64,000 bases of DNA from JALYYC01 sp039922495 (GTDB lineage: Bacteria > Chloroflexota > Dormibacteria > CF-121). Under the pieces are notes generated by a model. It was not told the DNA's origin and did not search any database. It was given only the letters and a program-made list of their open reading frames with translations. Location of the stretch: positions 62,001-126,000 of the forward strand of contig JBDTEO010000020.1 of NCBI GenBank assembly GCA_039922495.1, given 5' to 3'. Made by a program: the position numbers and the translations under genes. Positions 50,021-59,070 of the stretch are shown piece after piece. Position 1 is the first letter of the stretch, and every line of letters starts with the position of its first letter.

Positions 50021-51677
50021 GCACTTCGACGCCCTCGGAGGTGCCGGTTGACGCGGTCTCGACCACGGCGGGCGGCAGCACGCCCGCTTTTAACGCCGCG
50101 GCTTTCACGAACTCGCGAAACAGCGGATGCGGCCGGTTGGGTCGCGACCGGAATTCCGGGTGGAACTGCGACGCCACGAACCAGGGGTGATCGCGCAGCT
50201 CAATAATCTCGACCAGTCGGTCGTTGGGCGAGGTGCCCGAGAAGACCATACCCGCTTCCCACATCGGCTCTCGGTAGGCGTTATTGAACTCGAAGCGATG
50301 GCGATGCCGCTCGTAGACCACCGGCTCACCGTAGGCGGCGGCCGCCAGCGTGTCCTGCTGTAGCTTGCAGGGATAGAGGCCCAGCCGCATCGTGCCGCCC
50401 TTGTCGGCGACGTCACGCTGCTCCGGAAGCAAATCGATCACCGGGTGCCCGGTGAAGGCGTTGAACTCCGTGCTGTTGGCATCGGGGGCCTGCAGGACAT
50501 CCCTGGCGAACTCGATCACGGCGCATTGCATGCCCAGGCACAGCCCGAGATAGGGCACGAGCTCCGTTCGCGCATAGCGGGCCGCCGCGATCTTGCCCTC
50601 GATCCCCCGGTGGCCGAAGCCGCCGGGCACGACCACGCCGTCGACCCCTTCGAGCGGTCGCAGGTCACCTGTCTCCAGGGTCTCGGAGGCGATCCATTTG
50701 ATGTCGACGCGCAGATTGTGGTGGACGCCGGCATGCCGAAGCGCCTCGGTCACGCTGATGTAGGCATCCGGCGCCGGCAGGTATTTACCGACGACCCCAA
50801 TCCGAACCGATCCCTGGGGATGCTGGATGCGATGCACCAGTTCGGTCCAGTCGGTCAGGTTAGGCGGCGCGGCCGCCAGGTCGAGCGCCTCCACGACGAC
50901 GGTCCCGAGGCCGGCCTGCTCGAGGACCAGCGGAACCTCGTAGATCGAGGCGGCGTCAGGGACCGAAATCACCGCGCGGCGGTCGACGTCGCAGAAGAGC
51001 GCGATCTTGTCCTTGAGGGCGACGTTCACCGGCCGCTCGGAGCGGCAGACAATGGCGTCCGGCTGGATGCCGATGCTCCGCAAGGCGGCGACGCTGTGCT
51101 GGGTCGGCTTGCTCTTGAACTCTTCGGACGCTTCGACGAACGGGACCAGCGTGACGTGGAGGTAGAAGACATTCTTTCGACCGAGGTCGTTTTTCAGCTG
51201 GCGGATCGCTTCCAGGAAGGGGAGGGATTCGATATCGCCGACGGTCCCGCCGACTTCCACGATCACGACGTCGGGGTTATCCTCCCAGGTGACGCGCGTG
51301 ATCCGTTCCTTGATCTCGTTGGTCACGTGCGGAATCACCTGCACCGTGCCGCCAAGGTAATCCCCGCGCCGCTCCTTGGCAATGACCTCGGCATAGATCT
51401 TGCCGGTCGTCACATTGCTGGCCTTGCTCAGGTTGGCGTCGATGAAGCGCTCGTAATGGCCGAGGTCGAGGTCAGTCTCAGCCCCGTCGTCGGTGACGAA
51501 GACTTCTCCATGCTGGTACGGCGACATGGTGCCTGGATCGATGTTGATGTAGGGATCCAGCTTCTGGAGAGAGACGTTGAGGCCCCGGGCCTTGAGAATG
51601 GTCCCGATGGACGCTGCCGTGATGCCCTTGCCGATCGAGGAAACCACACCGCCGGTCACGAAGACATACTTCGGCAC
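50010..51677 (-). CDS. pyrG: CTP synthase
   Basis: This 555-residue enzyme has the N-terminal synthetase domain (YVFVTGGVVSSIGKGITAAS, LDPYINIDPGTMSPYQHGEV) and the C-terminal glutamine amidotransferase domain with the nucleophile Cys in YLGLCLGMQ and the His-Glu pair in SQFHPEFRSRP. It makes CTP from UTP. TAGAAT lies 9 bases before the GTG start with no Shine-Dalgarno site. No C-run is present in the leader, so control by reiterative transcription as in Bacillus is unlikely here. Confidence 0.97.
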   Translation of the reverse strand: MPKYVFVTGGVVSSIGKGITAASIGTILKARGLNVSLQKLDPYINIDPGTMSPYQHGEVFVTDDGAETDLDLGHYERFIDANLSKASNVTTGKIYAEVIAKERRGDYLGGTVQVIPHVTNEIKERITRVTWEDNPDVVIVEVGGTVGDIESLPFLEAIRQLKNDLGRKNVFYLHVTLVPFVEASEEFKSKPTQHSVAALRSIGIQPDAIVCRSERPVNVALKDKIALFCDVDRRAVISVPDAASIYEVPLVLEQAGLGTVVVEALDLAAAPPNLTDWTELVHRIQHPQGSVRIGVVGKYLPAPDAYISVTEALRHAGVHHNLRVDIKWIASETLETGDLRPLEGVDGVVVPGGFGHRGIEGKIAAARYARTELVPYLGLCLGMQCAVIEFARDVLQAPDANSTEFNAFTGHPVIDLLPEQRDVADKGGTMRLGLYPCKLQQDTLAAAAYGEPVVYERHRHRFEFNNAYREPMWEAGMVFSGTSPNDRLVEIIELRDHPWFVASQFHPEFRSRPNRPHPLFREFVKAAALKAGVLPPAVVETASTGTSEGVEVRGG

Positions 51678-51686
51678 CGGGACACT

Positions 51687-51692
51687 ATTCTA
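51687..51692 (-). promoter_or_regulatory. Candidate -10 box for pyrG
   Basis: TAGAAT on the minus strand, 9 bases before the GTG start. This is the spacing expected for a leaderless transcript. Confidence 0.5.
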
Positions 51693-51794
51693 CGTCGTCA
51701 TGCCTCGCTGTGCGCGTTCCAGATTCGCACCGCCCGGCGCCGGCGGCGTTCGGTTCAACGGTCGCGCTACGTTCCAATCTCGTAAGGTCTCAGC

Positions 51795-53636
51795 ATGTAT
51801 CCGTACGGGTTGATCGGCAACTGCGAAACGTCGGCCCTTGTTTCCGTGGGTGGGGGAATCGACTGGTTCTGCTATCCGCGGTTCGATTCCCCATCGATTT
51901 TTGCCGGTATCCTCGACCGTCAGCGCGGTGGGACCTTTCGAATCGCTCCGCTCAACCCGGTTCCCGCGGGCGACCAGGCCTACGTCCATGACACCAATAT
52001 CCTGACGACCACCTTCCACCGGGCCGACGGCACCTTGATCATCACCGACTTCATGCCGTGCTTCACCGAGGGCGAGCGGTTGATTTCGTTGCGACGGATC
52101 TGTCGGGGTGTCGAAGTGCGCGGCGGCCCCGTCGATGTGGAGTGCGTGCTGGACCCGTCCCCCGGCTATGGGCGCGCCCGTACCACCTTCACGGAACGGG
52201 AGGGCATCGTCCTCGCCTCAGGTGGCTCGCAAGAGGTCATCCTATCGTCGACGATACCCATGCAGGGTACGGTCGAGGAGGTGGACGGCCGGCCTCGATT
52301 CGTCTTGCGCTTCACCCTCGAGCCGGGACGGGTCGTCTGGTTCACCCTCGGGTTCGGCGAGCGCTATTTTGCCCTCGGTCGCAAATTCCCGAGCAGTAGC
52401 GATGCCACCGAGCTGGCCGAGCGGACGCGAGCGTTCTGGATCCGGTGGCTCGACCAATGCCTCTACACCGGGCCCTTCCAAGACGCGGTTCGGCGCTCCG
52501 CCCTCGTGATCAAGCTCCTGACCTACGCGCCCACCGGAGCGCTGACCGCGGCGCCGACGACTTCACTGCCCGAGGATGCCGGCGGGGATCGGAACTGGGA
52601 CTACCGGTACTGCTGGCTGCGCGACGCGTCCTATGGAATCGCCGCCCTATTCCGCGCGGGCTTCTCCCAGGAGGCCGCAGATTTCATCAACTGGATTCGC
52701 GACCGCGCCTACGACCACGACTTCGCGATGCAGATCGTCTATCGCGTCGACGGGGACCCACACCTTCCGGAACAGTACCTCGAACACCTCGTCGGGTACG
52801 ATGGCGCCCGCCCGGTTCGCATCGGTAACCGCGCTGCCGGGCAGCGACAGCTGGACGTCTTCGGCGCGGTCATCGACTGCATGGCGGTCTACCAACGAAA
52901 GGGCGGCTTCATCTCCACCAAGCTTTGGCACGTCATCGAGCGATTCGCCGACGGGATCTGGGACCTGAGCCGGGAGCCTGATAACGGCATCTGGGAATTC
53001 CAGGGCGAACGCAAGCATCACACGCACTCGAAGCTGTGGTGCTGGGTGGCGCTCGATCGTGCCATCACGCTCGCGCGCGGAACCGGCAATGTTGCCCACG
53101 TGGAAGCCTGGGAACGCGCCGCCAACGACCTCCGGACGGAAATCGAGACCCGTGCGTGGAATCCGAAGATCGGGGCCTTCACGCAAGCCTACGACGACGA
53201 GTGCCTCGATGCCGCGGTCCTGCAGATGCCGGTGCTCGGATTTCTGCCCGCGACCGACCCCCGGATGCGCGCGACCATCGAGACCCTCAGCCAGCGCCTG
53301 GTGAACGGCGCCTACGTCCGCCGCTATGACTGCAAGGACGATCAGGGCTACCTCAGCGCCGCCTTCCTGCTCTGCAGCTTCTGGTACGTGGACGGCTTGA
53401 TCGGGCTGGACCGGCTGGATGCCGCCGAACGGCAGCTGGAGTTGCTGGTGGCGCTCTCCACACCCCTCGGCTTGCTGGCGGAGGGAGCGGACCCGATCAC
53501 CGGGTCGGCGCGGGGCAACTTCCCGCAGGCTTACAGCCACCTGGGCCTGATCGACAGCGCCGTGCGACTCGAGCGAGCGCGCCTGAACGCCCAGGCCGAC
53601 TCCCGCGCCAGCGAGCCCCGTCAGGCTGCCGGCTGA
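51795..53636 (+). CDS. GH15-family glycosidase (glucoamylase/trehalase-like)
   Basis: This 613-residue cytoplasmic protein has an N-terminal beta domain opening YGLIGNCETSALVSVGGGID and an alpha/alpha barrel with GGDRNWDYRYCWLRDASYG. The general acid is likely Glu401 in DNGIWEFQGERKHH, and the general base is likely Glu563 in GLLAEGADP. In related bacteria this family includes trehalases and alpha-glucosidases, so trehalose or maltooligosaccharide breakdown is likely. It diverges from pyrG across 117 bases and converges with the next gene. Confidence 0.92.
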   Translation: MYPYGLIGNCETSALVSVGGGIDWFCYPRFDSPSIFAGILDRQRGGTFRIAPLNPVPAGDQAYVHDTNILTTTFHRADGTLIITDFMPCFTEGERLISLRRICRGVEVRGGPVDVECVLDPSPGYGRARTTFTEREGIVLASGGSQEVILSSTIPMQGTVEEVDGRPRFVLRFTLEPGRVVWFTLGFGERYFALGRKFPSSSDATELAERTRAFWIRWLDQCLYTGPFQDAVRRSALVIKLLTYAPTGALTAAPTTSLPEDAGGDRNWDYRYCWLRDASYGIAALFRAGFSQEAADFINWIRDRAYDHDFAMQIVYRVDGDPHLPEQYLEHLVGYDGARPVRIGNRAAGQRQLDVFGAVIDCMAVYQRKGGFISTKLWHVIERFADGIWDLSREPDNGIWEFQGERKHHTHSKLWCWVALDRAITLARGTGNVAHVEAWERAANDLRTEIETRAWNPKIGAFTQAYDDECLDAAVLQMPVLGFLPATDPRMRATIETLSQRLVNGAYVRRYDCKDDQGYLSAAFLLCSFWYVDGLIGLDRLDAAERQLELLVALSTPLGLLAEGADPITGSARGNFPQAYSHLGLIDSAVRLERARLNAQADSRASEPRQAAG

Positions 53637-53648
53637 GGTAACCCTCCG

Positions 53649-54323
53649 CTACTCGACCGAGGTCGCGACCGCCGCCCCGCGGGCTTCGAGGATGACGAGC
53701 TTTGGCTCCTCGCCGGCGGGACTCGAGCTCAGTTGCAACTTGGGCTGCGGCGTCAAGTCGGTGGCGCCCATTTCCTTGGCGAACTTCTCCACGCCCTCGA
53801 GGTTCTGGGCCAGCAGCGTCAGTCCGGGAAGCTTGTAAGAGATCGGCACCACGAACTTGGGATCGACCTGATTGACGATCTCCGTCGCCTCGGTGGCATT
53901 GATATGGCTGCCATCACCGACCGGGACCAGCAGGACGTCGATCTTACTTCCCAGCGCATCGAGCTGGGCCTCGTCGAGTGCATGACCCAGGTGCCCGAGG
54001 TGGCAAACGCGAAGATCGTCGATCTCCACGACGTAGACCGTGTTCGTGCCCCGCTCCGCGCCCTTCTTGCGATCGTGATACGTCTGGATCCCGTGCAGGG
54101 CAATGCCCTTGATCTCGAATTCTCCGGCTCCGCTGACCAGGTGATAGTCGTTGCCCAGCCCCTGCATACTGAAGTGGGTCGGATCCTCGTGGGTGAGCGC
54201 CACGACCTGAACGTTGAGCCGGACCGGTGCGAGGCCGAGCTTGGGGTCGTAGGGGTCGATCAAGAGCGCCGCTTCGCGCCCGCGCAGCCGGACCGAGTTC
54301 AGGCCAAAATACGTGATTTCCAC
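53649..54323 (-). CDS. Metallo-beta-lactamase-fold hydrolase
   Basis: This 224-residue protein resembles the UPF0173/YtkL-like branch: ITYFGLNSVRLRGREAALLI opens the fold, VVALTHEDPTHF replaces the usual HxHxDH metal motif, and VVEIDDLRVCHLGHLGHAL follows. The changed metal loop leaves fewer ligands, so activity is uncertain. The GTG has TACAAT 7 bases upstream. The gene follows argS by 24 bases on the same strand. Confidence 0.85.
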   Translation of the reverse strand: MEITYFGLNSVRLRGREAALLIDPYDPKLGLAPVRLNVQVVALTHEDPTHFSMQGLGNDYHLVSGAGEFEIKGIALHGIQTYHDRKKGAERGTNTVYVVEIDDLRVCHLGHLGHALDEAQLDALGSKIDVLLVPVGDGSHINATEATEIVNQVDPKFVVPISYKLPGLTLLAQNLEGVEKFAKEMGATDLTPQPKLQLSSSPAGEEPKLVILEARGAAVATSVE

Positions 54324-54330
54324 GGGCCTG

Positions 54331-54336
54331 ATTGTA
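54331..54336 (-). promoter_or_regulatory. Candidate -10 box for the metallo-beta-lactamase-fold gene
   Basis: TACAAT on the minus strand, 7 bases before the GTG start, in the 24-base gap after argS. There is no Shine-Dalgarno site between. Confidence 0.45.
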
Positions 54337-54347
54337 GCGGCGAATCG

Positions 54348-55904
54348 CTACATCCGGGCCGGGGCGCTGACGCCCAGCAGGCGCAGCGCATTGGCGAGCG
54401 TCACCCGGGCGGCGCGTGTCAGCTGGAGCCGCGCGCCGGTCAGCGCCGCGTCGTCGGTCACGATGCGGCAGTTCTTGTAGAAGCGATGCACACTGGCCGC
54501 CAGCTCGTCGGTGTAGAAGGCGAGGCGATGCGGCTCGATCGCCTCGGCCGCCTCGCGGACAATGTCGGGCCAGCGCAGCATGACGCGAATCAGGTCGAGC
54601 TCCCAATCGGACTCAAGCCGGTCGAGCGGGGCCGGTGGACCGGTCGTCGGGTTGAGAGCGAGCACGTTGCTGAGCCGCGCATGGGCGTACTGGGCGTAGT
54701 AGACGGGGTTGTCGCTCGACTGGCGTTTGGCCAGGTCGACGTCGAACTCCATCTGGGCGTCGGCCGAGCGCAGGAGGAAGAAATACCGCACGGCATCGGG
54801 ACCAACCTCGTCCAGCATTTCTCGAAGGGAGATGCCGACCCCGGCCCGACGTGACATCCTGACGGTCTCCGCGCCGCGTTTGACGGAAACCAACTGAACC
54901 AGCAGCACCGTCAGCCGAGCGGGATCGATCCCGAGGAAGGCCAGGGCCTCCTTCAACCGGCCAACCTGGCCCTGGTGGTCGGCGCCCCACACATCGATGA
55001 CACGGCCGAAGCCACGCTTCTCGAACTTATCGCGGTGATAGAAGATGTCGGATGCGAAATACGTAGGATATCCATCTCGACGGATCAGCACCTCATCCTT
55101 GTCGGTGCCGGTGCGGAGCCAGACCGCGCCATCTTTTTCCACGATGCGCCCGAGGGCGGCAAGCTTCCTCATGGTGTCCTGGTCCCATCCCTGATAGAGG
55201 CTGCTTTCGAGGAACACCTGGTCGTGCCGGATCCCAAGGCGCTTCAGGTCGTCCCAGATGTTGGCCTGCACCCACTCGACGCCGAGCTCAGACAACTGGG
55301 CGGCGTCGGTAATCCCTTTCGCGGTGGCCAGCATCCCGATCTCGGAGAGGTAGTCGCCACTGTAGCCACCCTCCGGCGCCCCCTCGCCGCGGAGGCGAGC
55401 CTGGATCGATTCTCCGAACAGGCGGACCTGTTTTCCCTTGTCATTGATGTAGTACTCGCGCTGTACCTGGAATCCGGAGGCCTCCAGAATCCGGGCGGCG
55501 ACATCGCCGACCACCGCCCCACGGCCGTGGCTGAACAGCAACGGGCCGGTCGGATTCGCGCTGACGAACTCCACCTGCACCCGTACGCCCTCGCCGAGAG
55601 TTCCGCGTCCCCACGTTTCGCCGGCCTCGACGATCGAGTCCAGCTGGGATTGGAGCCAGGCGGTTTCGAGCCGCACGTTGATGAATCCCGGCGGCGCGAC
55701 CTCGATCCGGGCGAAGGCGGGCGGCAACATCATGGCGGCGGCCAGTTCGGTCGCGATCGCCATCGGCGCGCGCCGGAGCGGCTTCGCCAGCTTGAGCGGC
55801 AGGGTCACCGAGTAGTCGCCGTGGGTCGGGTTCTGGGCGCGTTCGACGATCACGGCTGGGAGCGGCGGCGGTGTGGGCCACGCGGTGGCGGCCGCCCGTC
55901 GCAC
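54348..55904 (-). CDS. argS: Arginyl-tRNA synthetase
   Basis: The minimal form from the GTG at 55904 is 518 residues. It has VEFVSANPTGPLLFSHGRGA (the HIGH-type motif as FSHGR), the INDKGKQVRLFGES block, YFASDIFYHRDKFEKRGF, and the DALR anticodon domain at the C-terminus. In-frame sequence upstream reads PARIIEDAVRR, which looks like the missing first helix of the N-terminal domain. It is open to a CTG at 55955 that overlaps the htrA stop (CTGA), so the true start may be there. It attaches arginine to tRNA-Arg. Confidence 0.94.
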   Translation of the reverse strand: MRRAAATAWPTPPPLPAVIVERAQNPTHGDYSVTLPLKLAKPLRRAPMAIATELAAAMMLPPAFARIEVAPPGFINVRLETAWLQSQLDSIVEAGETWGRGTLGEGVRVQVEFVSANPTGPLLFSHGRGAVVGDVAARILEASGFQVQREYYINDKGKQVRLFGESIQARLRGEGAPEGGYSGDYLSEIGMLATAKGITDAAQLSELGVEWVQANIWDDLKRLGIRHDQVFLESSLYQGWDQDTMRKLAALGRIVEKDGAVWLRTGTDKDEVLIRRDGYPTYFASDIFYHRDKFEKRGFGRVIDVWGADHQGQVGRLKEALAFLGIDPARLTVLLVQLVSVKRGAETVRMSRRAGVGISLREMLDEVGPDAVRYFFLLRSADAQMEFDVDLAKRQSSDNPVYYAQYAHARLSNVLALNPTTGPPAPLDRLESDWELDLIRVMLRWPDIVREAAEAIEPHRLAFYTDELAASVHRFYKNCRIVTDDAALTGARLQLTRAARVTLANALRLLGVSAPARM

Positions 55905-55951
55905 GGCGTCCTCGATGATCCGCGCCGGAGTCGGCGGGGGCGTTGCCGCTG

Positions 55952-57133
55952 TCAGGGGTGTTGTCCGAGCGTGACCTGCAACGTCTGTGTATGGCCGGCG
56001 CGGTTCACGGACATCGAGATCTTGACGCCGGGCGCGTACTGCCGGAGGACATCCTTGAGCGGATGGTCATCATCGATCGCCTGGTCGTTGACTTTCACGA
56101 TGACGTCGTGGGCCTTCACGCCCGCGCGGCTCGCCGGCGACCCCGACTGGACATCGGTGACGAGAGCCCCCACGACGAGGGCATTCGCGGTCGCGGCCGT
56201 CTCATCGAGCTGTTGGTAGCTGACGCCGAGGAAGGGCTGGTTGACGTGACCGGTCTGGATCAGCTGGTTCGCGATGTCGCGTGCCGCGTCGCCGTCGAGC
56301 GCGAACCCGAGGCCCGGTCCGGACTGGGCCTGCTCGATCGCGAAGTTGACCCCCACCACCTGTCCGGCGGAGTTGAGCAGCGGCCCCCCGCTGTTGCCCG
56401 GATTGATCGAAGCATCCGTCTGAATCGCGTTGAGGATGTCTTCGGTCGCGCCGGGATTGGAGGGATCGGGGACCTGCAGCGAGCGATGAAGGGCGCTGAT
56501 GACGCCCTTGGTGACGCTGTTCGACTGGCCGAGCGGACTTCCGATCGCAATCGCCAGCTGGCCGACCTTGATCGCGTGCGAATCGCCGAAGGTCAGGGTT
56601 GGGAGGTCCTGGGCGTCGATCTTGATGACGGCGATGTCGTCGAGCGGGCTGGTGCCGACGACGCGAGCGTCATACTTCTTTGCCTGGTCCCGGAGGATGA
56701 CCTGAAGTTGCTTGGCGTTCTCCACGACGTGATTGTTGGTCACGATGTACCCATCCGCCCGCACAATGAAGCCGGACCCGATTCCTTTCTGCTCCTGCTG
56801 CACGAAGGTGTCGGGTGACGAGATCGTCGTCTTGATCTCGACCACCGCCTTCCCGGCTTGATCGGCCACGGTGATGACCGCCGACTCCTCCGTCACGTTG
56901 TTCGTCACCGGCGCCAGCGCGAGCACATTGCCGTTGCTGGTGGCTCTGGCCAGCCGATTGGCCATGACGATGGTTGCGACTGAGCCCGCGATCGCCCCCA
57001 CCAGCGCGCTGATCAGGACAATCGCCAGGATGCCGCGGCGGCGAGGCCCGGCCGGACGCGGGGCGGGTGCGACGGCTGGCGGCGGTGGCTCAGACTCTTG
57101 CGGAAGGAAGTCGAGCTGGGGATCCGTGGCCAT
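55952..57133 (-). CDS. HtrA/DegP-type serine protease
   Basis: This 393-residue protein has a Pro-rich cytoplasmic N-terminus, one membrane helix (GILAIVLISALVGAIAGSVA) near 34-53, a trypsin-like domain with His135 (TNNHVVEN), Asp166 (LDDIAVIK) and Ser248 (NPGNSGGPLL), and a C-terminal PDZ domain (295-393). It would degrade or remodel misfolded envelope proteins outside the membrane. TACAAT lies 11 bases before the ATG. It is followed by argS with possible stop-start overlap. Confidence 0.96.
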   Translation of the reverse strand: MATDPQLDFLPQESEPPPPAVAPAPRPAGPRRRGILAIVLISALVGAIAGSVATIVMANRLARATSNGNVLALAPVTNNVTEESAVITVADQAGKAVVEIKTTISSPDTFVQQEQKGIGSGFIVRADGYIVTNNHVVENAKQLQVILRDQAKKYDARVVGTSPLDDIAVIKIDAQDLPTLTFGDSHAIKVGQLAIAIGSPLGQSNSVTKGVISALHRSLQVPDPSNPGATEDILNAIQTDASINPGNSGGPLLNSAGQVVGVNFAIEQAQSGPGLGFALDGDAARDIANQLIQTGHVNQPFLGVSYQQLDETAATANALVVGALVTDVQSGSPASRAGVKAHDVIVKVNDQAIDDDHPLKDVLRQYAPGVKISMSVNRAGHTQTLQVTLGQHP

Positions 57134-57144
57134 AAAGGGATCTC

Positions 57145-57150
57145 ATTGTA
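57145..57150 (-). promoter_or_regulatory. Candidate -10 box for htrA
   Basis: TACAAT on the minus strand, 11 bases before the ATG, predicts a leader of only a few bases. Confidence 0.4.
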
Positions 57151-57160
57151 TCCCCGGTAT

Positions 57161-57613
57161 TCACCGTCCCGGTAGCGGAAGCCAGGTCAGCACCAGCTGT
57201 TCGGTGCGTTGAAATCCGGCCTCCTCGTAGAGGCGGATGGCCTGCGGGTTGCTTTCCCGCGTCCACACGCAGGCGAAGGTGACATTTCGCTCGCGGAAGA
57301 GGTCAACCGCCTGTCGAAGCAATCGACCACCGAGACCCCTGGATCGGTGTTCGGGATCAACGTAGACCTCCGCCACCTCGCCCTCGAGCCCGGTGCCAGG
57401 ATCGAACAGGACACACCAGCAGAGTCCGGCCAGCTTTCCGCCAACTCGTGCCACCAGGATGACATTCTCCCCGCTGAAGTTCGCGGATGGCGGGCGCTCC
57501 ACATCCCGCTCGATCTGGTCGGCGCTGAGCCGGGGATGGGGATAGTGTTGCTGCTCCTCCAGCATCAGCTCCCGAAGGAACGGGCGAACCGCCCCATACT
57601 CGGCTGGGCTCAA
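57161..57613 (-). CDS. GNAT-family acetyltransferase
   Basis: This 150-residue protein from the TTG at 57613 has the GNAT core: NVILVARVGGKLAGLCWCVL, EVAEVYVDPEHRSRGLGGRLL (acetyl-CoA loop RSRGLG) and NPQAIRLYEEAGF. The acceptor is unknown. In-frame sequence upstream reads VIIERLSPAEYG, typical of the first strand of such proteins. GGAGG lies near 57640 but no ATG, GTG or TTG is in frame between, so the true start is uncertain and could be a rare codon. It follows the SPFH gene by 32 bases. Confidence 0.86.
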   Translation of the reverse strand: MSPAEYGAVRPFLRELMLEEQQHYPHPRLSADQIERDVERPPSANFSGENVILVARVGGKLAGLCWCVLFDPGTGLEGEVAEVYVDPEHRSRGLGGRLLRQAVDLFRERNVTFACVWTRESNPQAIRLYEEAGFQRTEQLVLTWLPLPGR

Positions 57614-57645
57614 CCGCTCGATGATGACGTCGGCCGGAGCCTCCG

Positions 57646-58569
57646 CTATGACTTTCCGCCGGCCGGCGCCGCGTCGAGCACGCCACGCAGGGCCTGCGCT
57701 GCTCCCAGCAGCCCAGCAGTTTCCACGGGCACCACGATCTTGGTGTTCTCGCTTTCGGCAAACTTCGACAGGGTGTCGAGCTGCAGAATGGAGACCAGGG
57801 TCGGATCGGGAGCAGCATCCTTGATCGCCTTGTAAACCGTCGCCACCGCCTGGGCACGGCCTTCCGCTTCCAGGATGGTGGCCTGCCGGAGGCCCTCGGC
57901 ACGGAGGATCGCCGACTGCTTATCGCCTTCAGCGGTCTTGATCTGGGCTTGCTTCTGCCCATCGGCAATGTTGATCTGGGATTGTTGCTGCCCCTCAGAC
58001 TTCAGGATGAAGGCCCGCTTCTCCTGATCGGCCTGCTTCTGCAGGGCGAGCGCATTGAGAATCATCTGGGGCGGGGTGATGTCTACGATCTCGATCCGGT
58101 TGATCCGAATACCCCATTTGTCGGTCACTGACTCCATCTGCGCCTGGAGCTGCGCATTGATCCGTTCGCGCTGGCTGAGCGCGTCGTCAAGGCTCATGCC
58201 GCCGAAAATGGCGCGCAGGGTCGTCCGGGACAACTGGTCGATGGCGACGAAGTAGTTGCTCACACTGAAGAGGGCGAGCTTGGGGTCGACCACCTGGCTG
58301 AAGATGGTGGCATTCACGCTGACGGTGACGTTGTCACGCGTGATGACTTCTTGCTTGTCACCCGTCCGCGGCGTCTCTCGGATGTCGACGGTGGACATGG
58401 CATCGATCAGTGGCACCAGGAAGGTCACGCCCGGCTGGCGGACGGACTGGAACTCTCCGAGCCGTTTGACCATGCCGACATAGCCCTGCTGGATGACATT
58501 GACCGTCCGGGCGACCAGCACGAGGACGAAGAGCAGTAGGACGGCACCGACGATCAGCGAAGCATTCAT
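57646..58569 (-). CDS. SPFH/stomatin-like membrane protein
   Basis: This 307-residue protein has an N-terminal membrane helix, an SPFH domain (VNVIQQGYVGMVKRLGEFQS, VDIRETPRTGDKQEVITRDN), the WGIRINRIEIVDITPP segment and a long helix with repeated AEG and Q-rich units (ILRAEGLRQATILEAEGRAQ). Such proteins form large membrane rings or scaffolds. GGGGG lies 5 bases before the ATG. It follows an NfeD-like gene, the standard partner. Confidence 0.94.
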   Translation of the reverse strand: MNASLIVGAVLLLFVLVLVARTVNVIQQGYVGMVKRLGEFQSVRQPGVTFLVPLIDAMSTVDIRETPRTGDKQEVITRDNVTVSVNATIFSQVVDPKLALFSVSNYFVAIDQLSRTTLRAIFGGMSLDDALSQRERINAQLQAQMESVTDKWGIRINRIEIVDITPPQMILNALALQKQADQEKRAFILKSEGQQQSQINIADGQKQAQIKTAEGDKQSAILRAEGLRQATILEAEGRAQAVATVYKAIKDAAPDPTLVSILQLDTLSKFAESENTKIVVPVETAGLLGAAQALRGVLDAAPAGGKS

Positions 58570-58583
58570 GTTTCCCCCTTATG

Positions 58584-59042
58584 TCAGGCGGTGGGTGTGG
58601 GCGTCGACGGCACGACTCGGACGATCAGGGTGCTGCCACGAAGCCCGGTGACGACCACGGGCGTCTCGGTCGGAATGGAGCTGGCATCCTCCGTGATTGC
58701 CGGCCAGAGCTCACCGGCGACCCGGAGGTGGCCAGGGCTGTTTGGGCCGAGGATCGGGTCGGACAGCACGCCCTGGTGCCCAATCATGCTGTCGGCGCCG
58801 GACAGCAGCCGGCGACTCCCAATGTGCAGGCGCTGCACAAGGAACGGGCGCGCCGCCGCGACCCCGGCGACGCCGACGACGCCCAGGACGATGACCTGGA
58901 CCAGCAGGTTGAAGCCGAGCAGGCTGGCCAGGGCCGCGGCGGCCGCGCCAATCGTGATGAAGACCGCAAAGAATGCCAGCGAGAGGACCTCGACGACCGC
59001 AAACGCGATCGCGACGATCACCCAGAACCAGAAGCCAGGCAC
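58584..59042 (-). CDS. NfeD-like membrane protein with C-terminal OB fold
   Basis: This 152-residue protein has two or three N-terminal hydrophobic helices, then a soluble OB-fold domain (DSMIGHQGVLSDPI, GHLRVAGELWPAI, VVVTGLRGSTLIVRVV). This is the short NfeD1b form that pairs with SPFH proteins. The GTG start follows TAGAAT by 8 bases and lacks a Shine-Dalgarno site. Only 28 bases separate it from the divergent AlkZ-like gene. Confidence 0.9.
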   Translation of the reverse strand: MPGFWFWVIVAIAFAVVEVLSLAFFAVFITIGAAAAALASLLGFNLLVQVIVLGVVGVAGVAAARPFLVQRLHIGSRRLLSGADSMIGHQGVLSDPILGPNSPGHLRVAGELWPAITEDASSIPTETPVVVTGLRGSTLIVRVVPSTPTPTA

Positions 59043-59050
59043 CGGACAAA

Positions 59051-59056
59051 ATTCTA
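59051..59056 (-). promoter_or_regulatory. Candidate -10 box for the nfeD-SPFH operon
   Basis: TAGAAT on the minus strand, 8 bases before the GTG start, in the 28-base gap between divergent genes. Confidence 0.5.
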
Positions 59057-59070
59057 GGCTCTTTCAAGAA

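Noticed and set aside
51678..51794. Reiterative-transcription control of pyrG as in Bacillus
   Set aside because: No run of C follows the predicted transcription start, and the leader appears to be absent.
53433..53560. Possible loss of the second catalytic Glu in the GH15 enzyme (Gly-Ser in place of Gly-Glu before GNFPQA)
   Set aside because: The general base in GH15 enzymes lies in the LAEQ-like segment, and LAEG with Glu563 is present just before this block.
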